DNA from: Adenophora triphylla var. japonica
Taxonomy: Eukaryota > Streptophyta > Magnoliopsida > Asterales > Campanulaceae
Reading direction: 5' to 3'
Length of the DNA stretch: 64,000 nucleotides
Assembly: GCA_022495995.1 (NCBI GenBank)
Contig: JAFEMH010002337.1
Location: 248,001 to 312,000, forward strand
Shown: piece after piece, positions 11,274 to 23,838 of the stretch
How the letters are laid out: every line of letters begins with the position of its first letter
How positions within the stretch are numbered: position 1 is the stretch's first letter
The notes under the pieces: generated by a model
What the model was told of the DNA's origin: nothing
The model's database searches: none
The model's input: only the letters and a program-made list of their open reading frames with translations
Translations under genes and position numbers: made by a program

Positions 11274-12496
11274 CACCATTCAAAGGTGGGTAAGTCAACT
11301 TTGGTGAAAGAGCCCAAGGTAAGATCATTGGCAAAGGTACGTTGAATGTATCAGGTTTGCCTAAGTTACATAATGTCCTGCATGTTGATGGACTCAAGGC
11401 AAATCTGATAAGCATAAGTCAACTGTGTGATGATGACTTATTTGTTTAATTCGACAAGTCGAGGTGTGAAGTATTTGATAATAACAATGTGTGTGTTTTA
11501 ACCGGCGTTCGATCCTCTGATAACTGATACAAAGTTGGCAGTAACTTGTCTTGTTTCTCCACTAAAATGGATGAGACCGCAATCCGGCACAAAAGTTTGG
11601 TCATGCCAGTGAGAGAAAAATCAGTAAGTTAATAAAATTTGGGGCAGCAAAAGATTTGCCCAAACTGGAGTTGAAAAAATTAAGTGTATGTGGGTCTTGT
11701 CAAAAAGGGAAACAAACCAAATCAAGCCATAAGAAGGTTAAAAATTATGGAACCTCAAGGTGTCTTGAATTGATCCACACTGACCTAATGGGTCCTATAG
11801 AAGTGGAAAGTATGTCTCGAACAATATACCGTTTTGTGTGTGTGGACAATTTTTCTAGATATACATGGGTAATCTTTCTAAGAGAGACGTCCAACACCAT
11901 TGATGAATTCAAAATTTGGTACAAAAAGGTCAAAAACTTATATATATGGTCTGAAAGGTGTTAGAGTCAGGTCTGATCATGGTACTGAGTTTGAAAATGC
12001 CACTTTTTCATCATTTTGCGATTCAAAGGGGATTACTCATGAGTTCTCAGCCCCCAAAACCCCTCAATAAAATGGGGTAGCGGAATGGAAAAATAACACA
12101 TTACAAGAGATGGCTAGAGTAATTTTAAGCTCTAATAAACTACCAAAAAGTTTTGGGCAGAAGCTGTGAACACAGCATGTCATGTGGGAAATCGTGTCTT
12201 TCTAAGATTTGAAAGTACCATGACTGCCTATGAAATCTTACTAGGAAAGAAACCCACAGTCAAAAATTTCATGTCTTTGGGTGTATATGCAACATCTTGA
12301 ATGACCGTTAGTATCTATCTAAATTTGATTCAAAAAGTGACAAAGCCATCTTCAATGGTTACTCAATTAACAGTAGGGTTTATAAAGTTTATAATCACAA
12401 TATCAAAACTGTCATGTAATCCATAAATGTTATTTTTGATGATGCTACTGATCTTAATGTTAAATCAGTTGAGGATGATGTTACAGGTTACACTTG
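11274..12496 (+). pseudogene. E1 protease C-terminal half, GAG-pre-integrase and integrase
   Basis: After E2 the Copia frame resumes with IIGKGTLNVSGLPKLHNVLH and ANLISISQLC, the protease tail found before the integrase zinc region. Then come CGSCQKGKQTKSSHKK (pre-integrase zinc part) and HTDLMGPIEVES, containing the first catalytic Asp. Next are VRSDHGTEFEN with the second Asp, and an APKTPQ-stop-NGVAEWKN block with the third acidic residue. Integrase would join the cDNA to the host. There are in-frame stops (for example TAA at about 12067) and frameshifts near 11460, 11600 and 11950. The frame is cut by E3 at 12496. Confidence 0.8.
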
Positions 12497-13873
12497 TGAA
12501 ATTACCCGATCCGGATGCGGACAACATTTCTCGTTTAAAAATGTAGAGTCGCCACGCCATTTTGATTATGCCCAAAACATTGAGAAAAGGTTGTTTTGTG
12601 TTTTTTTGTTGTGTGATGAGATTTTGAGTTCAGAGGTCAGATTACGCCTCGGGAATAGATTTTTAGTGCTCACCCGAGTCGCCTCATATACATGAGTCTT
12701 TCTGTACCCTTTTCTTTAAAAGTTGTGTGTGTGTGTGTGTGTGCTTTTAAATAAAATACATTTGAAAGTAAATAATGGAAAGACAGTGCAGGGAATATTA
12801 ACAAACCGCTATCACCGTTAGACCTCCATAGTACAATGGAGGGTCTTGTGGGATCGTTTGGACGGTTTGGGTCTGCGTATATAATAAATAAGGATTGCAG
12901 TATATTTAAAGCAGTAATGTATTTAAAGACTTGAAATTTAAAGCGATATTTAAAGTGCGGAAGGAGAACTCACCAATGTTGGTTAGGTTTTATCTTCCTA
13001 GGGTTTGTTGGAGGAATGTGTTTGGTTGAGGGTATTTCAAGAGGAGAGAGGTTTTGCCCTCACTAATGGCAAAATCTCCCCTAATTAACTATCGTATCAC
13101 ACTTGGGGGATCTAAAGAGGAGAGAAATTATGCACTCACTTGGGCAGAACCTTCCCTAATTAGCACTCGTTCATACTCGTTAAACTCGCGGGTTTGGACC
13201 GGTTTGAGCTGTTTGTTTGGTGTTTGGATATTGGTGAGTGGGTGTAGGTTGGTTGGGGATGAAGAGGGTTTGTGGGACATTGGGAGGTCGATCGAGATGG
13301 ATCGGGATGGGCTGAGATGGCTCGGGGCACCTCGGGACGGCTCGGGAGGCCTCAGAATGGACCAAAAGGGGCCGAAATGACCTTGGAAGGCTGCAGAAGT
13401 TTGCAGGAAGATAGGAGAGAAGTGAGGTGTGTTTAAATGAGTTGGGGGAGGGCTGTATTTATAGGGGTAAAAATTGACAAAGATGTCCGTACGGACCTCT
13501 CTTCAATCAGAAGTTTTTTTGGTTTTCCTGGAATTGGGGGATTTTTGGAGGATTTTGGCGTGTTGACAAACATGTACATATGAACATATCATGCTTTTTA
13601 CATATGTGTCCGTACGGATCTGTCTTTTCCTGGATTTGGGGGATTTTGGCATGTTGGACCATATTGACAAAGAGGTCCGTACGGACCTCCCTGTAATCAG
13701 TCCTTTTTCTCCATAGTTTCCACTACCATGGGATAGTACTCATCGAGATCTTTCCAACCATATATGACACGTCTCAATCGGAGTCCGTATGAAGAAGTTA
13801 TGACTTTCAGAAGTTCGCCCTTGGTATTTTCCGTATGCTCGGATGGAGAGCGGTCCGGATTGGGGTACTTACA
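12497..13873 (-). repeat. E3 LTR 1 (3'-most on the minus strand)
   Basis: 1377 bp. On the + strand it starts TGAAATTACCCGATCC and ends GGGTACTTACA. The minus-strand TATA box TATAAATA is at 13456-13463. GTCCGTACGGAC palindromes lie at 13485-13496, 13608-13619 and 13675-13686, with a decayed copy at about 13573. A GT microsatellite is near 12724-12742. AGAGTCGCCA at 12545-12554 is the U5 copy of the primer-site core. Confidence 0.9.
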
Positions 13874-13980
13874 ACTTGGGAACTAGATCCAGTTAATGAC
13901 GAATCTGAACCAGAAAAGGTGAATGAATCTACAGATCAACCATCTGTGCAGACAGTTGTGCAACCGGTTGTTCAAACAAC
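13874..13980. repeat. Captured copy of the E1 host flank inside E3 (copy 1)
   Basis: This 107 bp starts with the target duplication ACTTG and runs to TTCAAACAAC. It matches 20138-20244 exactly and the true right flank 25209-25315 with three differences. It belongs to the E1 pol linker and not to the Gypsy element. It joins E3 interior sequence just where a short AAACA match exists. Confidence 0.9.
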
Positions 13981-16367
13981 ATGCTTAAAGATTTGTTTAA
14001 TATATTGTTCATTTAATGTGTCTGCGTCTTTATCAAGCGAATCATTATTAACTGTTCTTGATTTGTTAGTTACTTTATCATTTGTTATAGTGGCAATGAG
14101 GGGATACTCAGAAAGGTCGAATTTTTATTTAAAGCGTAGAGGAATACATTGTTGGCTGTGGACTCATAATCTTCCGGCGTAAAGCCGTCAGATGACTCGA
14201 GAGACTCGAATTCAAATACAACAGACTCAGGACCCTTTCTCGAAGCTAGACTCTAGGACGCGAGGGGTTAGACCAAGCTTATCAATCATTTCCTCTTTGC
14301 TGGTTGTGGGTCCGGAAAGGGTAACCCAGTTCTTCAATGACATTGTTGATGGGCTAGTGAGGGTTCGAGTGGGAAAAAGTTGATGTAGCTAAGGCTCTTC
14401 CCAGACATCTTCCTCGGAGTCTTCTTTTCTTTCTTTGGGCATTGTTAGCTCAATTAGCGAAGGCTCCCCCCAGAAGGTGACATTGTTCTTTCCACCCATC
14501 TTGTTTTGGTTACTCGTTGAGAGTACAGAGGACTCATCCATGCCGAATGTAACCATGTTCACCCTATCGTTCCTGGGGAATGTATTTCCGACTGTGTTGG
14601 GACCGCAGGGGCTTTCCAACTTTCCTTCTTCAATTAACCCCAAGGACCTTGGACCACTTATTTTAGTATGAAACAACTATCGGTGGTGTGGCCGGGGTAG
14701 TTGTGAAAAGCACACCATTTGCTCATATCCCTATTAGGATGGAGATTCTTTGGCTGGTAATTTTCAAGGGGTTTGAGAATGTTTCGTTTTACCAATGCTT
14801 CGAAAACTTGGCTCAGGGGCATCTCGAGGTTATCAAAGCGTTGGAAATGCTACTGCCGATGGGGGTTGTTATTTCTCGGGGGCGCTTGATCGTGGCTTCC
14901 TTGGACTCTGTTTTGGATGTAGTGGACTACTTCGGTGGCTTCTTTTCCTTTGCTTGGGACAAGTGCCGGATTTGACAGGTTTTCCCGGTAGCGGTAGGAA
15001 GAAGCAGGAGTGGCCGTCATTTTTTGTAGGCTCAAGGTCTTTTCGAACTTGGTCACGACATTGACCATGGCGCGAAGGTCGGGATAGAAGTGGTGGCTAA
15101 TCAGGGCCCTCATAGATGGCTTGAGGAAGGAATGGAAGATATCCATTTGCTCTTATTAGGAATGCCGATCCATTATCTCGCTTAGTTTCCAATTCCACCT
15201 TTTGTAAAATTCTCCCACCGGCTCGTCATCCTTTTGTTCGGTGGCTTGCAGATCATGGTGGTTGGTTTCCCACTCAAGGTTGGCGCGGCACTTCTCCAGG
15301 AAGATATCACTGATTTGATCCCAAGTGGAGCGATTTTCCGCTTTTACGTTGAAGAACCACCTTAGTGACGTGGATTTAAGGGAGTGTTGGAAGTGGTCCG
15401 CCATTTGTTGAGGGGTGGCCCCTTTGGCTCTCATACCTATGACGTAGGTATCAATATGAGTATTTGGGCATTCTGTCCTATCGAACTTCTCCATTTCCGG
15501 CATTCTGAACTTCGAGGGGAGAGGAACCACTTTACTCGGATCTGTGGGCATGAGCGAGTCTTTCCGAGAGTTGGCAATTTTCCCTTGCATATCCTTCATT
15601 TGTTCGACCAACCAAGCCATATGAGGGTCACTAGGAAGAGGCAGGCTGCCATTTTCTGGGATAGAAACCGAAGATGGAGGTGGATTGATTGACGGGATTA
15701 CCACTCAGGAATCTTGGGGAGGCAGTTGAGTGTATACCAATCCGTATCCTGGATTACTGAAATTGGATCCAAGGGCGTGATTACCCGGAACATGCTGGGT
15801 TGTGTTCGGGAGCTGAGGGAATGCTTTATCACCTCCAAGAGGTAGTCTGGCGGGTGGCAGATTCAAAATGTCAGGGTATCCGCTCGGTATGTCTGTCCCT
15901 GGCAGGCATTGGGATTTCAAGTTGTAGCTTCAGGGCTCGTACGGAGCAAACTGATTGAATCCCGGGGGATATCGAGAGACATTTGGATCTGAGGGAGCGG
16001 GCCCAAAGGTGTGCTGGTGATATTGAGTTTGCGGAGCGGAGCGGGGAAACTGATTGTGCTGGGGTTGGAAGATCTGAGCTGCTTGACTGAGGCTCGAATG
16101 GAGATTTGAACGGGAGCTACTTGGCATTGCCGGGTTTTCATAGCTTTGCGGAGGAGGGACCTGGTGATAGCTTTGGGCAGCCGGGGGAGCAGGCAGGTCT
16201 TCGTCTTCTATGAGGATGAAGGTTCCATCGGGTTGGGGAACCGCAACAGCCCCGCGACGGCGCATGGTGTCTACAATCCAAGCTTGCTGCTCTTCTTGGC
16301 GCTTCTTAAGGGTTTCAAAGGCTTGTATCACCTCCTCCATTGTATGGAGGTTTCCCAGAGGTGGAGT
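13981..16367 (-). pseudogene. E3 unit 1 gag, main part
   Basis: Read on the minus strand from 16367 down. A helical start with EEVIQAFETLKKRQEEQQAW (about 16337) is followed by a Pro/Gln-rich linker. The capsid region at 15704-15156 contains SKFRMPEMEKFD and STSLRWFFNV, the Gypsy gag pattern of a FRMP-x-FDG-like motif followed by LRWF. A degenerate CX2H...GHTTDNC-type zinc knuckle lies at about 14684-14725, then a tail with NNVTFWGEPSLIELT. Several frameshifts and stops break it (for example near 15705, 15150 and 14640). Protease and all pol domains are absent. The matching site in E9 lies just upstream of its RT. Confidence 0.75.
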
Positions 16368-17731
16368 TGTTGGTGTAATGCCCTAGGCTTTAGTTATGTT
16401 TAACTTAAAACCGTTATGTATCGTCTTTATCGTTTAAGTTTATTATTTGATTATTACATATTTTGCATATTTATTGTAATAATCTCCGTCCCTAATTATT
16501 AAGAGAATAATTAGTATAATTGTCAATGGATAATCATATGATGATTATATGCATAGAGATGCACATTGAAATTATGGGTACTTGTTAGTGAACAAGTGAC
16601 TGGACTTGACCCGTATGAGATTTATGTCGTGGTCAAATGTCATAATTAAATCTCATATGGTCACTTCATTTAGTCCCTAGACCTGAGATTATCATGACAT
16701 TACATATGATGAAAGTCATGTTTGATTTTAGTCATACGATATTTTAACACGATATTTATAAAGGCTATCTTTGGCATGATCAGATTTATGATGGGAAGGA
16801 TGATAAGTCAAGATGGAATTTGTCCCTCGAAAGAGAGATGTTCTGCTTGGGTCCCTCGATGAGTGATAATGATGAAAGTGTGTGGCCACACCCCAATGCG
16901 ATTGGATTATCATTATACTTAAGATCAAGAAAGCATTGAACAGATACAAGTTGACGTGGACCATGACTTGTGTTCAATATAACATCGTGAGGCAAAGGGA
17001 GAAATGGAAGTGTACCATTGGAAACGTGAACTCTTACGTTATATTATTTGGGTAGACATAATGGCTTGCTAGAGTCCGCTTATATCTTATGAGGATCGAT
17101 ATGATCGAGCTCATTGCCAACATAATATAATCCTATTGGGTCACACACAACTAGAATGAATTGGTTAAACCAAAGGAAGAAAATTGAGAAACTCCTGATA
17201 TGTCATGCCTGGTCGTGCAACACAATATGGCAAATGACATATGGCATCGCGCGACAGGAAATGCCTGATGCGGTTTACAGAGCAGTTTCCTAATTCGATT
17301 AGGAAACAAATACTTATATCAAGGTAATATAAATAGGAGGTCTGTAACCCTAATCAAGCTAGCCGAATTTTCAAGAGAGAAAATCACCAAAAGGTTTCTC
17401 AAATTTTCTTCCATAGGTTTAAGAATCTAGCAATTCTCAAGAACTGTTCTTGGTTCATTCTAACGTGTGGATACTACTAGAGGGTCTTCGCTCGTATGAC
17501 GATCAAGGCCTAGAGTTCTAATCTGAAGGTTCAAAGGTTTTGAAGATCGAAGATTGTGATTCAAAATCACACCGATAAATTGTTCGATAGCTCAAGACTA
17601 GAAAGCAATTAAGGTTGGTAAATTCTATCACATAGGAATTTAATTTAATCGTATAGAACGGATCTTAGGGCTTTGGGTTTTGTGTTATTTAGATGCTAAT
17701 TCCGCTGTGCATGGACCCATAAAATCCAACA
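16368..17731 (+). mobile_element. E4: Copia-type solo LTR
   Basis: 1364 bp beginning TGTTGGTGTAATG and ending AAATCCAACA, so the ends form the inverted repeat TGTTGG/CCAACA. It is flanked by GGAGT (16363-16367 and 17732-17736). The empty site is visible in E3 unit 2 at about 22619. A TATA box (TATAAATAGG) is near 17328-17337 on the + strand. Upstream are near-palindromic motifs GTCGTGCAACAC (about 17212) and CATCGCGCGACAGG. There is no interior or second LTR, so internal recombination probably removed the rest. The Copia call rests on the TGTTG...CAACA ends. Confidence 0.88.
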
Positions 17732-18928
17732 GGAGTCCCTTTTCCTTCACTATTATCTGTCGACCTTGCCATGGGGGAATGACGGACTGTTCTGTCTGCT
17801 GAAACGGAAGGGCTGTCGGACCTTGCGACTTCAATACTGAAAAGACGGCACCCAGGGACTCTCAACCACTCTCGGTTCGCTGGAGATGATGAAAGGGCTT
17901 TTTCTTCACTATTATTTTTTTTGTTGTTTTAATTTACTTAAAACATGTTTTCTCAGAATCCTAAATGGATGGAAAAGATTGCTCTTCTTTTTCGCAACTA
18001 TTCTAGATCCTGGGTCAGTGGAATCCGTCACTACGACTATAAGCCACTCGTTTTGCACCTGTATTTTGACCTCCCAGGGTGGACAGCCCGGGCGAGGGCC
18101 CTATAGGGTAAGCGGTTTCCACCGACCAAAAGAAAAACGAACCTAAGGACCGAGCATGTCATGTCCGTTTCAATGCATCCGCTTTGTGAATAGTGAACGA
18201 AGCCAGTACCTATGTCAAGATCGGGTCAAAAAGTTGGCATGACCTCTCTTTACCTTGCTTGTGCAAGGGATCTTTGACTTTAGATTTTGGCTAGGTTATA
18301 TTCTCATGGATGACGTATTAAAGGCTGGATGACATGGTGTCACGTGGGCATGGACGTATATCCGATATGGACCATTGTCTGAGTTAACAATAGAAATCAA
18401 GATCGGGTCAAGATTTTAGTATGACCTTTCATCATCTTGCGCTCACAAGAGATCTTGATTTTTAAGTTTTGACACAGATAATGGCTGACATGGAGTATAC
18501 ATCCGGGCTTTATGACACGGAGTGGATCAAAAACCAACCGAGTCTTTGGACAGAGTGTGACACAGAAGTGCATGGTTGACACCGGCTAGGATGGGAAGTT
18601 TGAAATGATCCCGTGCGCGCAAGAAAGTCATAGGAACACCAATCGAACTGCAATTGAGACCATCCCGGGTTTGGGGTTGTAGTGTGCAAGTGTACAGGAA
18701 AAGAGTGCGCGTAGTTTGCGGTCACTAAAATTTCTTTTCTGAGTAAAACATAAAGTTTTTTCAGAATGTGTTTTAAAAGGATGTACACAGATGATGCATT
18801 TTTTTTACTAAGCAAAAAAGTAAAGCACATGCACACACACACAACAGTTAAAGAAAGGGTAAAATGAAAGCTTGACCCTCATCATTATTTTAAAAAAAAA
18901 TTTATTTTAAAGTTTTTAAAACAAAATT
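17732..18928 (-). other. E3 unit 1: gag N-terminus (17772-17732) and non-coding leader
   Basis: The likely gag start codon is at 17772 on the minus strand (MARSTDNSEG), just before the E4 insertion. The rest, to 18928, is leader without a credible gene. It contains diverged repeats of AAGATCGGGTCA...GATCTTGA and short hairpins such as TTGCTTGTGCAAG. It also has a GGTGGACAGCCCGGGCGAGG block that is shared with the E9 leader near 53255. Confidence 0.6.
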
Positions 18929-18946
18929 TCCCCAGCGGAGTCGCCA
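18929..18946 (-). other. E3 unit 1 primer-binding site
   Basis: The minus strand reads TGGCGACTCCGCTGGGGA directly inside LTR 2, separated from it by two bases. It pairs with a tRNA-Arg-like 3' end. The direction fixes E3 as minus-strand. Confidence 0.75.
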
Positions 18947-18948
18947 AC

Positions 18949-20137
18949 TGAAATTACCCGATCCAGATGTGGACGACATTTCTCGTTTGAAAATGTAGAG
19001 ACACCACACTATTTTGATTATGCCTAAAACATTGAGAAAAGGTTGTTTTGTGTGCAGGGAATATTAACAAACCGTTATCACCGTTAGACCTCCATAGTAC
19101 AATGGAAGGTCTTGTGGGATCGTTTGGACGGTTTGGGTCTGCGTATATAATAAATAAGGACTGCAGTATATTTAAAGCAGTAATGTATTTAAAGACTTGA
19201 AATTTAAAGCGATATTTAAAGTGCGGAAGGAGAACTCACCAATGTTGGTTAGGTTTTATCTTCCTAGGGTTTGTAGGAGGAATGTGTTTGGTTGAGGGTA
19301 TTTCAAGAGGAGAGAGGTTTTTCCCTCACTAATGGCAAAATCTCCCCTAATTAACTCTCGTATCATACTCGGGGGATCTAAAGAGGAGAGAAATTATGCA
19401 CTCACTTCGGCAGAACCTCCCCTAATTAGCACTCGTTCACACTCGTTAGACTCGCGGGTTTGGACCAGTTTGAGCCGTTTGTTTGGTGTTTGGATATTGG
19501 TGAGTGGGTGTAGGTTGGTTGGGGATGAATAGGGTTTACAGGACGTCGGGAGGTCGATCGAGACGGACCGGGATGGACTAAAAGGGCTCGGGGCGCCTCG
19601 AGACAGCTCGGGAGGCCTCAGAATGGACCAAAAGGGGCCGGAATGGCCTTGGAAGGCTGCATAAGTTTAAAGGAAGATGGGAGAAAAGTGAGGTGTGTTT
19701 AAATGAGCTAGGGGAGGGCTGTATTTATAGGGGGTAAAAATTGACGAAGATGTCCATACGGACCTCTCTTCAATCAGAAGTTTTTTTGGTTTTCCTGGAT
19801 TTGGGGGATTTTTGGGGGATTTTGGCGTGTTGACAAACATGTACATATGGACATATCATGTTTTTACGTATGTGTCCGTACGAATCTGTCTTTTCCTGGA
19901 TTTGGGGGATTTTGGCGTGTTGGACCATATTGACAAAGAGGTCCATACGGACCTCCCTGTAATCAGTCCTTTTTCCATAGTTTCCACTACCATTGGATAG
20001 TACTCGTTGAGATCTTTCCAACCATATATGGCACGTCTCAATCGGAGTCCGTATGAAGAAGTTATGACCTCCGAAAATTCGCCCTTGATATTTTTCTTAT
20101 GCTCGAATGGAGAGCGGTCCGGATTGGGGTACTTACA
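18949..20137 (-). repeat. E3 LTR 2 with internal deletion
   Basis: 1189 bp. Compared with LTRs 1 and 3 it lacks about 190 bp at about 19053, including the GT microsatellite. The join is at a short GTG match. The U5 primer-core copy is mutated here (AGAGACACCA at about 18992). Confidence 0.9.
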
Positions 20138-20244
20138 ACTTGGGAACTAGATCCAGTTAATGACGAATCTGAACCAGAAAAGGTGAATGAATCTACAGAT
20201 CAACCATCTGTGCAGACAGTTGTGCAACCGGTTGTTCAAACAAC
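20138..20244. repeat. Captured copy of the E1 host flank inside E3 (copy 2)
   Basis: 107 bp, identical to 13874-13980. It starts with ACTTG, shows the same join to Gypsy interior at AACAAC|ATGC, and therefore was duplicated together with the E3 unit. Confidence 0.9.
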
Positions 20245-22659
20245 ATGCTTAAAGATTTGTTTAATATATTATTCATTTAATGTGTCTGCGTCTTTATCAA
20301 GTGAATCATTAGTAACTGTTCTTGATTTGTTAGTTAATTTATCATTTGTTAAAGTGGCAATGAGGGGATACTCAGAAAGGTCGAATTTTTCATTTAAAGC
20401 GTAGGGGAATACATTGTTGGCTGTGGACTCATAATCTTCCGGCGTAAGGCTGTCAGATGACTCGAGAGACTCGAATTTAAATACAACACACTCGGGACCC
20501 TTTTTCGAAGCTAGACTCTAGGACGCGATGGGTTAGACCATGCTTCTCAATCATTTCCTCTTTGCTGGTTGTGGGTCCGGAAAGGGTAGCCCAGTTCTTC
20601 AATGACATTGTTGATGGGCTAGAGAGGGTTCGAGTGGGAAAAAGTTGCTGTAGCAAAGGCTCGTCCCAGACATCTTCCTCGGAGTCTTCTTTTCTTTCTT
20701 TGGGTATTGTTAGCTCAATTAGTGAAGGCTCCCCCCAGAAGGTGACATTGTTCTTTCCACCCATCTTATTTTGGTTACTTGCTAAGAGTACAGAGGACTC
20801 ATCTATGCTGAATGTCACCATGTTCACCCTATCGTTCCTGGGGAATGTATTTCCGTCTGTGTTGGGACCGCGGGGGCGTTCCAACTTTCCTTCTTCAATT
20901 AGCCCTTGGACCACTTGTTTTAGTATGAAACAATTGTCGGTGGTGTGGCCGGGGTAGTTGTGAAAAGCACACCATTTGCTCATATCCCTGTTGGGATTGA
21001 GATTCTTTGGCTGGTAATTTTCAAGGGGTTTGAGAATGTTCCGTTTTACCAATGCTTTGAACACTTGGCTCAGGGGCATCTCGAGGTTATCAAAGCGTTG
21101 GAAATGCTGCTGCCGAGGGGGGATGTTATTTCTCGGGGGCGCTTGATCGCGGCTTCCTTGGACTCTGTGTTTGGATGTAGTGGACTACTTCGGTGGCTTC
21201 TTTTCCTTTGCTTGGGACAAGTACCGGATTTGATGGGCTTTCCCGGTAGCGGTAGGAAGAAGCAGGAGTGGCTGCCATTTTTTGTAGGCTCAAGGTCTTT
21301 TCGAACTTGGTCCCGGCATTGAACATGGCGCGAAGGTCAGGATAGAAGTGGCGGCTAATCAGGGCCCTCAGAGATGGTTTGAGGAAGGAATGGAAGATAT
21401 CCATTGCTCTTCTTTGGAATGCCGATCCATTATCTCGCTTAGTTCCAGATCCACCTTTTGTAAAATTCTCCCATCGGCTCATCATCCTTTTGTTCGGTGG
21501 CTTGCAGATCATGGTGGTTGGTTTCCTACTCAAGGTTGGTGCGGCACTTCTCCATGAAGATATCACTGATTTGATCCCAAGTGGAGCGATTTTTCGCTTT
21601 TACGTTGAAGAACCACCTTAGTGACGTGGATTTAAGGGAGTGTTGGAAGTGGTCCACCATTTGTTGAGGGGTGGCCCCTTTGGCTCTCATACCTATGACG
21701 TAGGTATCAATATGAGTATTTGGGCATTCTTTCCCATCGAACTTCTCCATTTTCGGCATTCTGAACTTCGAGGAGAAAGGAACCACTTTACTCGGATCTG
21801 TGGGCATGAGTGAGTCTTTTCGAGAGTTGGCAATTTTCCCTTGCATATCCTTCATTTGTTCGACCAACCAAGCCATATGAGGGTCACTAGGCAGAGGCAG
21901 GCTGCCATTTTCTGGGATAGAAACCGAAGATGGAGGTGGATTGATTGACGGGATTACCACTCGGGAATCTTAGGGAGGCAGTTGAGTGTATACCAATCCG
22001 TATCCTGGATTACTGAAATTGGATCCAAGGGCGTGATTACCCGGACCATGCTGGGTTATGTTCGGGAGCTGAGGGAATGCTTCGTCACCCCCAAGAGGTA
22101 GTCTGGCGGGTGGCAGATTCGAAATGTCAGGGTATCCGCTCGGTATGTCTGTCCCTGGCAAGCATTGGGATTTCAAGTTGTAGCTTCGGGGCTCGTACGG
22201 AGGCAACTGATTGAATCCCGGGGGATATCGAGAGACATTGGGATCTGAGGGAGCGGGCCCATAGGTGTGCTGGTGATATTGAGTTTGCGGAGCGGAGCCG
22301 GGAAACTGATTGTGTTGGGGTTGGAAGATCGGAGCTGCTTGATTGAGGCTCGAATGGACATTTGAGCGGGAGCTACTTGGCATTGCCAGGTTTTCATAGC
22401 TTTGCAGAGGAGGGACCTGGTGATAGCTTTGGGCAGCCCGGGGAGCAGGCAGGTCTTCGTTTTCTATGAGGATGAAGGTTACATCGGGTTAGGGAACCGC
22501 AACAGCCCCGCGACGGCGCATGGAGTCTACAATCCAAGCTTGCTGCTCTTCTTGGCGCTTCTTAAGGGTTTCAAAGGCTTGTATCACCTCCTCCATTGTA
22601 TGGAGGTTTCCCAGAGGTGGAGTCCCTTTTCCTTCACTATTATCTGTCGACCTTGCCAT
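20245..22659 (-). pseudogene. E3 unit 2 gag
   Basis: Starts at minus-strand ATG 22659 (MARSTDNSEG), reads through EEVIQAFETLKKRQEEQQAW and a Pro/Gln-rich linker (22383-21970), then the capsid (21960-21526, with FRMPKMEKFDGK and STSLRWFFNV). A zinc knuckle WCAFHNYPGHTTDNC lies at about 20977-20930, and a C-terminal tail runs to about 20477. Stops near 22490 and 21965 and a frameshift near 21540 disable it. It is slightly better kept than unit 1 and shows the site without E4. No protease or pol follows. The gag would package RNA; with a partner element it could only assist. Confidence 0.78.
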
Positions 22660-23818
22660 GGGGGAATGACGGACTGTTCTGACTGCTGAAACGGAAGGGC
22701 TGTCGGACCTTGTGACTTCAATACTGAAAAGATGGCACCCGGGGACTCTCAACCACTCTTGGTTCGCTGGAGATGATGAAAGGGCTTTTCATTCACTATT
22801 ATTTTTGTTGTTTTTATTTACTTAAAACATGTTTTCTCAGAATCCTAAATGGTTGGAAAAGATTGATCTTCTTTTTCGCAATTATTCTAGATCCTGGGTC
22901 AGTGGAATCCGTCACTACGACTATAAGCCACTTGTTTTGCACCTGTATTTTGACCTCCCAGGGTGGACAGCCCCGGGCGAGGGCCCTATAGGGTAAGCGG
23001 TTTCCACCGACCAAAAGAAAAACGAACCTAAGGACCAAGCATGTCATGCCCGCTTCAATGCGTCCGCCATGTGAATAGTGAACGAAGCCAGTACCTAAGT
23101 TAAGATCGGGTCAAAAATTTGGCATGAACTCTCTTTAACTTGCTTGCGCAAGGGATCTTTGACTTTAGATTTTGGCTAGGTTATATTCTCATGGATGATG
23201 TATTAAAGGCTGGATGACATGGTGTCACGTGGGCATGGACGTATATCCGATATGGACCATTGTCTAAGTTAACACTAGAAATCAAGATCGGGTCAAGATT
23301 TTAGTATGACCTTTCATCATCTTACTCTCACAACAGATCTTGATTTTTAAGTTTTGACACAGATAATGGCCGACATGGAGTATGCATCCGGGCTTTATGA
23401 CACGGAATGGATCAAAAACCAGCCGAGTCTTTGGACAGAGAGTGACACAAAAGTGCATGGTTGACACCGACTAGGATGGGAAGTTTTAAATGATCCCATG
23501 CGCGAAAGAAAATCATAGGAACACCAATCGAACTGCAACTGAGACCATCCCGGGTTTGGGGTTGTAGTGTGCAAGTGTACAGGATAAGAGTGCGCGTAGT
23601 TTGCGGTCACTAAAATTTCTTTTCTGAGTAAAACATAAAGTTTTTGCAGAATGTGTTTTAAAAGGATGTACACAAATGATGCATTTCTTTTTTGAATAAG
23701 TAAAAAAGTAAAGCACATGCACACACACACAACAGTTAAAGAAAGGGTAAAATGAAAGTTTGACCCTCATCATTGTTTTTTTTTTTTTTAAATATTTTAA
23801 AGTTTTTAAAACAAAATT
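22660..23818. other. E3 unit 2 leader, non-coding
   Basis: Homologous to 17773-18928, with the same AAGATCGGGTCA repeats and GGGCGAGGGCCCTATAGGG block. No gene is seen. A poly-T run lies at about 23777-23789. Confidence 0.6.
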
Positions 23819-23836
23819 TCCCCAGCGGAGTTGCCA
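23819..23836 (-). other. E3 unit 2 primer-binding site, one mismatch
   Basis: Same as the unit 1 site except that the minus strand reads TGGCAACTCC in place of TGGCGACTCC, a CpG-type change that would weaken priming. Confidence 0.7.
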
Positions 23837-23838
23837 AC

